Both the position numbers and the translations under genes were made by a program. The notes under the pieces were generated by a model that saw nothing but the letters and a program-made list of their open reading frames with translations, was not told where the DNA came from and searched no databases. A stretch of 51,684 nucleotides of DNA from a virus, in the IMG/VR virus record IMGVR_UViG_3300044834_000092, positions 1 through 51,684 of that record; one strand, written 5' to 3'. Positions 48,909-51,684 of this stretch are shown here, one piece after another. Within the stretch, counting starts at the first letter, position 1; every line of letters begins with the position of its first letter.

Positions 48909-49415
48909 CTACCGCCGGAGCCTGTTGATTAAAAGGGGGTAGCGTTTGGCCATCTGGCCGGAAAGCACCGACCTGAACACCTTGCAACAACGCGGGTTGG
49001 CTTCAAAGGCAATTGCTCTGAGCTCAGATTTGTCCAGGTCTTTCAACTGCGCATCGGTGAGGTCTGCGTAAGCCTGCGCAATGCGCCGGAATTTGTCGTG
49101 CTGCCGTTCCAGACTCCTCATCTCCTTATCCGTTAGCAGTATGTCCTCGACCGCGTGGAAGCACTCGTGTAGCGCCGCGCGAACTGGCGAACGATAGTCC
49201 CTATCATTCATCGCTATCCGTATCTTGCGCTCATCGCCAAGGTAGACGCCGGCCGCAGTTGCGATGCCATGGCCACTAGAGCCCCATGCGCCTGCGGCAC
49301 CATCTGGAACAGCTATCGTATTGGGAAATTCGATGGTGACGTGTTCGCCCACGATGTGGCGCACGATCAGCACAAGCGCCTGCTCTAATGAAGCACTCGG
49401 AACACGCATACGCAT
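48909..49415 (-). CDS. Zincin-like protein with HExxH motif, 168 aa
   Basis: Starts at ATG 49415; another ATG is two codons downstream. No ribosome-binding site is visible and longer in-frame versions run through a repeat array. The core contains AALHECFHAVEDILL, that is HExxH with Glu as catalytic base, and downstream ELRAIAFEAN with a possible third-ligand Glu, as in ImmA/IrrE-type peptidases. Such proteins cleave phage repressors in some systems. The target here is unknown. The C-terminus is basic. Confidence 0.55.
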   Translation of the reverse strand: MRMRVPSASLEQALVLIVRHIVGEHVTIEFPNTIAVPDGAAGAWGSSGHGIATAAGVYLGDERKIRIAMNDRDYRSPVRAALHECFHAVEDILLTDKEMRSLERQHDKFRRIAQAYADLTDAQLKDLDKSELRAIAFEANPRCCKVFRSVLSGQMAKRYPLLINRLRR

Positions 49416-49429
49416 AACCGTTGTTGAAA

Positions 49430-49457
49430 GAAGGGAGGCGCCTAAGCGTCCCCCTTC
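49430..49457 (-). terminator. Hairpin terminator, inverted copy of the 51480 hairpin
   Basis: On the minus strand: gaagggggacgc, loop TTAG, and a near-complement of 12 bp with one mismatch and one G-U pair, followed by ttctttc. It terminates the minus transcript of 49583-51055 after the GGCNN array. Its sequence is homologous to the hairpin at 51480-51507. Confidence 0.65.
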
Positions 49458-49559
49458 AATCCGGCCTCGCCTTGCCAGCCTAGCCTCGCCAAGCCGCGAC
49501 ACGCCGCGCCCGGCCACGCCTCACCTAGCCTCGCCTGCCATGATCCTCGCCAAGCCGCT
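49458..49559 (-). repeat. GGCNN tandem array, copy A (minus orientation)
   Basis: Read on the minus strand, about 16 units of the degenerate pentamer GGCNN (ggcga, ggcta, ggcgt, ggcgc, ggctt, ggcaa and others) start with GGCGAGGATCATGGCA and end with ggcc then the 49430 hairpin. The same start (one base different) and end occur in the plus-strand array at 51401, so the two are inverted copies of one element. It is not a coding sequence. Confidence 0.75.
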
Positions 49560-49568
49560 TAGCGGCTT
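49552..49568 (-). terminator. Short hairpin at the start of array A
   Basis: AAGCCGC and GCGGCTT pair with a 3-nt loop. Lies between the stop of the 49583 gene and the GGCNN array. No T run, so a weak stem-loop at the 3' end of the message. Confidence 0.4.
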
Positions 49569-49582
49569 CCGCGCTTTACTCG

Positions 49583-50089
49583 TTACGCCGCCTTTGCTTC
49601 GGCAGCGGCATCACGCGCCGCCATGAAACCCAAGAGCGCGGCGTTCACGCCAACGAACTCCGGCAGAGAACCATATTCGGAGCGCCACTCTTCAAGCGCA
49701 GACCACCCTCTGTCCACCTTGCGGCGGTGCAGTTCTTCTTGTGGGATGATCTGCGCCGTCGCTGTGCCGCCGCCGCGCGGTTCACGTTTCACCGAAACCT
49801 GCATTGGTTCGGACTTCTCTCCGCCTTCGACCGGCGTGATGGTTACAACAACGCTTCGGATCAGCACGCAGGCCTGCTGCAACCGGAACTCGTGACCTGC
49901 TTTTTTGTCATCCCATTCAAATACCGAGTGCAACGGCGACTTCTTTTCTTTCGCGGCCTGCACCACCGCTTCTGGGCTCAGTTCGCCCGAGTTATGCCCG
50001 CGGATTCTGTCCAGTTCCTCGCCCGCGACCTGCGGATCAACCGGGAACTGGACGCGTGGCTTCCAGCTATATGCACGTCCTGTCGTCAT
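49583..50089 (-). CDS. Conserved phage protein, 168 aa
   Basis: I chose the ATG at 50089 because it has agagga upstream and overlaps the previous stop. The segment SPEAVVQAAKEKKSPLHSVF, EWDDKKAGHEFRLQQACVLI is a pattern I know from many alphaproteobacterial phages (SPLHxxFEWDDxxAA-Y-LxQAR). The C-terminal third is helical (WSALEEWRSEYGSLPEFV). It usually sits beside the protein encoded at 50086. Function unknown, possibly DNA replication or repair. Confidence 0.65.
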   Translation of the reverse strand: MTTGRAYSWKPRVQFPVDPQVAGEELDRIRGHNSGELSPEAVVQAAKEKKSPLHSVFEWDDKKAGHEFRLQQACVLIRSVVVTITPVEGGEKSEPMQVSVKREPRGGGTATAQIIPQEELHRRKVDRGWSALEEWRSEYGSLPEFVGVNAALLGFMAARDAAAEAKAA

Positions 50090-50673
50090 GATTGGCTTTC
50101 CTCTGTTGCTACATGGAAGCGACCGAAGGAACCGTTTTTCTCCGGTCGCCATTCTCCAACCCCGACACCGAAGCCCGCCGTATTGAGCAGATTCACAATC
50201 TGCTCCGGCGAAACAGCATTGGCGTTGAATTTGATGGTCAGGACGGCGCGCCACTCCTTGAATTCGCCGCGATAGCGAATATCGGCAGTGCCCATCCCGA
50301 CCCGAACCATATCCTCGCGCGACGTCGGCTCTCCATCGATCAGCACCAGCTCGCCTTCGATGTGAAACGCGCCGCGCGCCTCCGTCATTTTCACGCCTTC
50401 GACAAAGCGGCAGGCGGATACGGCAGCGGACTTGAAAGCAACGGCAGGAAAGCCGTAACGGCCATCCTCCATTTTGTAGAGTGACGCCTCGAAATCGTCC
50501 TCTGGCGACTTCGCGGCCTTCGCCGGCCGCGCCTTTTTCATCTGCTTGTCGAGCATCGCTCGTTTTGCCTTCACCGACCAAGCGTGACAGATCAGCGGAC
50601 TATCGCCGATCAAGGTGACCTGCATCGTTTGTAGATTGAGCGGTGGCAGCGTGATTTGAATTGGGTCGGCCAT
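50086..50673 (-). CDS. Conserved phage protein, 195 aa
   Basis: Start chosen at the ATG at 50673 since GGAG precedes it at proper spacing; nearby ATGs at 50676 and 50685 are alternatives. Contains DSPLICHAWSVKAKRAMLDK, DGRYGFPAVAFKSAAVSACR, GMGTADIRYRGEFKEWRAVL and NLLNTAGFGVGVGEWRPEKN, a highly conserved pattern of a family found in many phages next to the 168-aa protein. I cannot name a biochemical role. It lies in a three-gene minus operon flanked by the inverted GGCNN elements. Confidence 0.75.
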   Translation of the reverse strand: MADPIQITLPPLNLQTMQVTLIGDSPLICHAWSVKAKRAMLDKQMKKARPAKAAKSPEDDFEASLYKMEDGRYGFPAVAFKSAAVSACRFVEGVKMTEARGAFHIEGELVLIDGEPTSREDMVRVGMGTADIRYRGEFKEWRAVLTIKFNANAVSPEQIVNLLNTAGFGVGVGEWRPEKNGSFGRFHVATEESQS

Positions 50674-50686
50674 CATGCGCTCCATG

Positions 50687-51055
50687 TCATTGAATTGCGC
50701 GCGGAGGCGCTACAATCAGCGGGAGGAGCCGAACCGCGATTTCGGTGGCCTTGGCATATTCTCCGCAATCACGACCCCAAAAGGAGACCAGGACCTCGAA
50801 GGCGAGTTCCGCCTCGTGGCTTGTTGAAAGCGGACGGCACTCGATCTCAGCGGCGACCGCCGACATGATCAAGTGAAAGCGCTCCATTTCGTTTTCTTCG
50901 AAATGCCCTTTTGAACTGGGTCGATTCAAGATGCCGAGGAGTCCGGCGGACGCCGCATGGGCTGCGGTATAAACGGTGCGCAGCTCCTCAATGTCCATTG
51001 AGGCGTATGGGGACGCCGGCAGAGTCGTGGTAGCTTGGTGAACAGCGTTGGCCAT
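50687..51055 (-). CDS. Hypothetical helical protein, 122 aa
   Basis: First gene of the minus operon, with aaggag before the ATG. Mostly helical (DIEELRTVYTAAHAASAGLL, MERFHLIMSAVAAEIECR, AELAFEVLVSFW). The N-terminus is polar. The gene is divergent from the RHH gene, sharing the promoter region at 51056-51138. No family recognised. Confidence 0.6.
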   Translation of the reverse strand: MANAVHQATTTLPASPYASMDIEELRTVYTAAHAASAGLLGILNRPSSKGHFEENEMERFHLIMSAVAAEIECRPLSTSHEAELAFEVLVSFWGRDCGEYAKATEIAVRLLPLIVAPPRAIQ

Positions 51056-51093
51056 GGGTCACTCCTTGGCTGGCGTTAGGCTCGGCAGGGTGT

Positions 51094-51122
51094 GACAAGC
51101 ACCTTGTCGAGCCGCATAATAT
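51094..51122 (+). promoter_or_regulatory. Candidate operator and -10 for the RHH gene
   Basis: GACAAG-CAC-CTTGTC (51094-51108) is a perfect 6-bp inverted repeat around a 3-nt centre, followed by TAATAT (51117-51122). A TGACAA (51093-51098) 18 bp upstream of TAATAT is a candidate -35. An RHH repressor bound to the palindrome would cover the promoter, which suggests autoregulation. Confidence 0.5.
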
Positions 51123-51138
51123 GTGGTACGCGTTATTT

Positions 51139-51369
51139 ATGGCCAAGTCAATAAGCGGTACGAGAAAAAAAAGAGGACGGGGACGGCCACCTACTGGCGG
51201 CACCTCAATTCACCTCCGGGTGCTGCCTGATCAACTAAAGAAGGTTGACGAGTGGCGAGACGCGCAGTTCATCGAGCATTCAAGACCAGAGGCGATCAGG
51301 GAGCTTGTTGATCTCGGTCTTTCCTACGGATCTCCGCCGAAGGGCGGGAAGCAGACCAAGAACAAGTAA
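51139..51369 (+). CDS. Ribbon-helix-helix regulator, 76 aa
   Basis: Starts at ATG 51139, six codons after another in-frame ATG. The N-terminus is very basic (RKKRGRGRPPTGG), then TSIHLRVLPDQLKKVDEWRD, QFIEHSRPEAIRELVDLGL, the strand-helix-helix layout of Arc/MetJ-type proteins. Length fits. It is divergent from three minus genes, with a palindrome between. It probably represses this divergent promoter region. Confidence 0.75.
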   Translation: MAKSISGTRKKRGRGRPPTGGTSIHLRVLPDQLKKVDEWRDAQFIEHSRPEAIRELVDLGLSYGSPPKGGKQTKNK

Positions 51370-51400
51370 TTGGCGCGGTGCGGGGCTGCCTTTTCCCGCT

Positions 51401-51475
51401 GGCGAGGATCACGGCAAGGCAGGCTTGGCTCGGCATGGCAAGGCAGGGCGAGGCTGGGCCCGGCTCGGCAAGGCC
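51401..51475 (+). repeat. GGCNN tandem array, copy B (plus orientation)
   Basis: Begins GGCGAGGATCACGGCA and continues as GGCAA, GGCTT, GGCTC, GGCAT, GGCGA and similar units up to ggccgatgg. It matches the minus-strand copy at 49458-49559 at both ends but differs in unit order. It lies 31 bp after the stop of the RHH gene and directly before a strong hairpin. Confidence 0.75.
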
Positions 51476-51479
51476 GATG

Positions 51480-51507
51480 GAAGAGGGACGCTCCGGCGTC
51501 CCTCTTC
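51480..51507 (+). terminator. Strong hairpin terminator after array B
   Basis: GAAGAGGGACGC, loop TCCG, GCGTCCCTCTTC: a perfect 12-bp stem, followed by TGCTTTGT. It should end the RHH message. It is homologous to the 49430 hairpin. Confidence 0.75.
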
Positions 51508-51515
51508 TGCTTTGT

Positions 51516-51684
<169 letters not shown>

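Noticed and set aside
49414-49427. Operator-like ATAACCGTTGTTGA at the zincin start
   Set aside because: It keeps TAAC-N4-GTT but loses the outer symmetry, and a match of this quality is expected by chance in 51 kb.
49458-51475. GGCNN arrays considered as CRISPR or iterons
   Set aside because: Units are 4-6 bp and degenerate with no spacers, and there are no cas genes; iterons would be longer and better conserved.

Overview
This window reads as most of a temperate, podovirus-like phage of an alphaproteobacterium, probably Hyphomicrobiales (Rhizobiales). The base composition is GC-rich. Many small accessory proteins resemble families I know from Rhizobium, Bradyrhizobium and Methylobacterium phages, and the head and tail genes follow a short-tailed phage order. 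No rRNA, tRNA, CRISPR array, IS element or integrase could be recognised.

Layout. (1) 1-11362, minus strand: a tightly packed, ATGA-coupled early-left operon. It encodes RecT, a DUF1367-like protein, an HNH-like protein, a base-hypermodification enzyme of the alpha-glutamyl/putrescinyl-thymine pyrophosphorylase family and many small unknowns. (2) 11391-12970: a lambda-like switch with a leftward promoter, an S24/CI-type repressor, a rightward promoter, a YdaS/Cro-like protein and a LexA-HTH/RHH fusion. Four copies of a 14-bp palindrome, ATAAC-N4-GTTAT, three of them intact, overlap the two promoters. (3) 12971-18587, plus: early-right genes including a beta-class DNA methyltransferase, a DUF7768-like protein, a GIY-YIG/T5orf172-like protein, a replication-initiator-like protein, an exported M15-type peptidase and HTH proteins. 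(4) 18722-48607, plus: the late operon, with small terminase, large terminase interrupted in frame by a 269-residue intein, portal, GroES-like co-chaperonin, scaffold, major capsid, head-tail adaptors, tail fibre, tail hub, a GNAT, a 1089-residue S74/transglycosylase protein and a 742-residue putative ejection protein. Two minus-strand insertions break this block: a homing-nuclease-like gene (34404-35588) and a small secreted protein gene (37102-37407). (5) 48485-51055, minus: small membrane proteins, an HExxH zincin and three phage genes, divergent from a ribbon-helix-helix regulator (51139-51369).

The least explained structure is a pair of inverted copies of a roughly 110-130-bp element, made of a (GGCNN)n array followed by a terminator-like hairpin. 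They lie at the outer 3' ends of the two divergent transcripts at the right end (49430-49559 and 51401-51507). After 51516 the sequence collapses into G and C homopolymers, most likely a sequencing or assembly artefact. Repressor and operators indicate lysogeny. With no integrase seen, the prophage may be episomal, or the integration genes lie outside this window.
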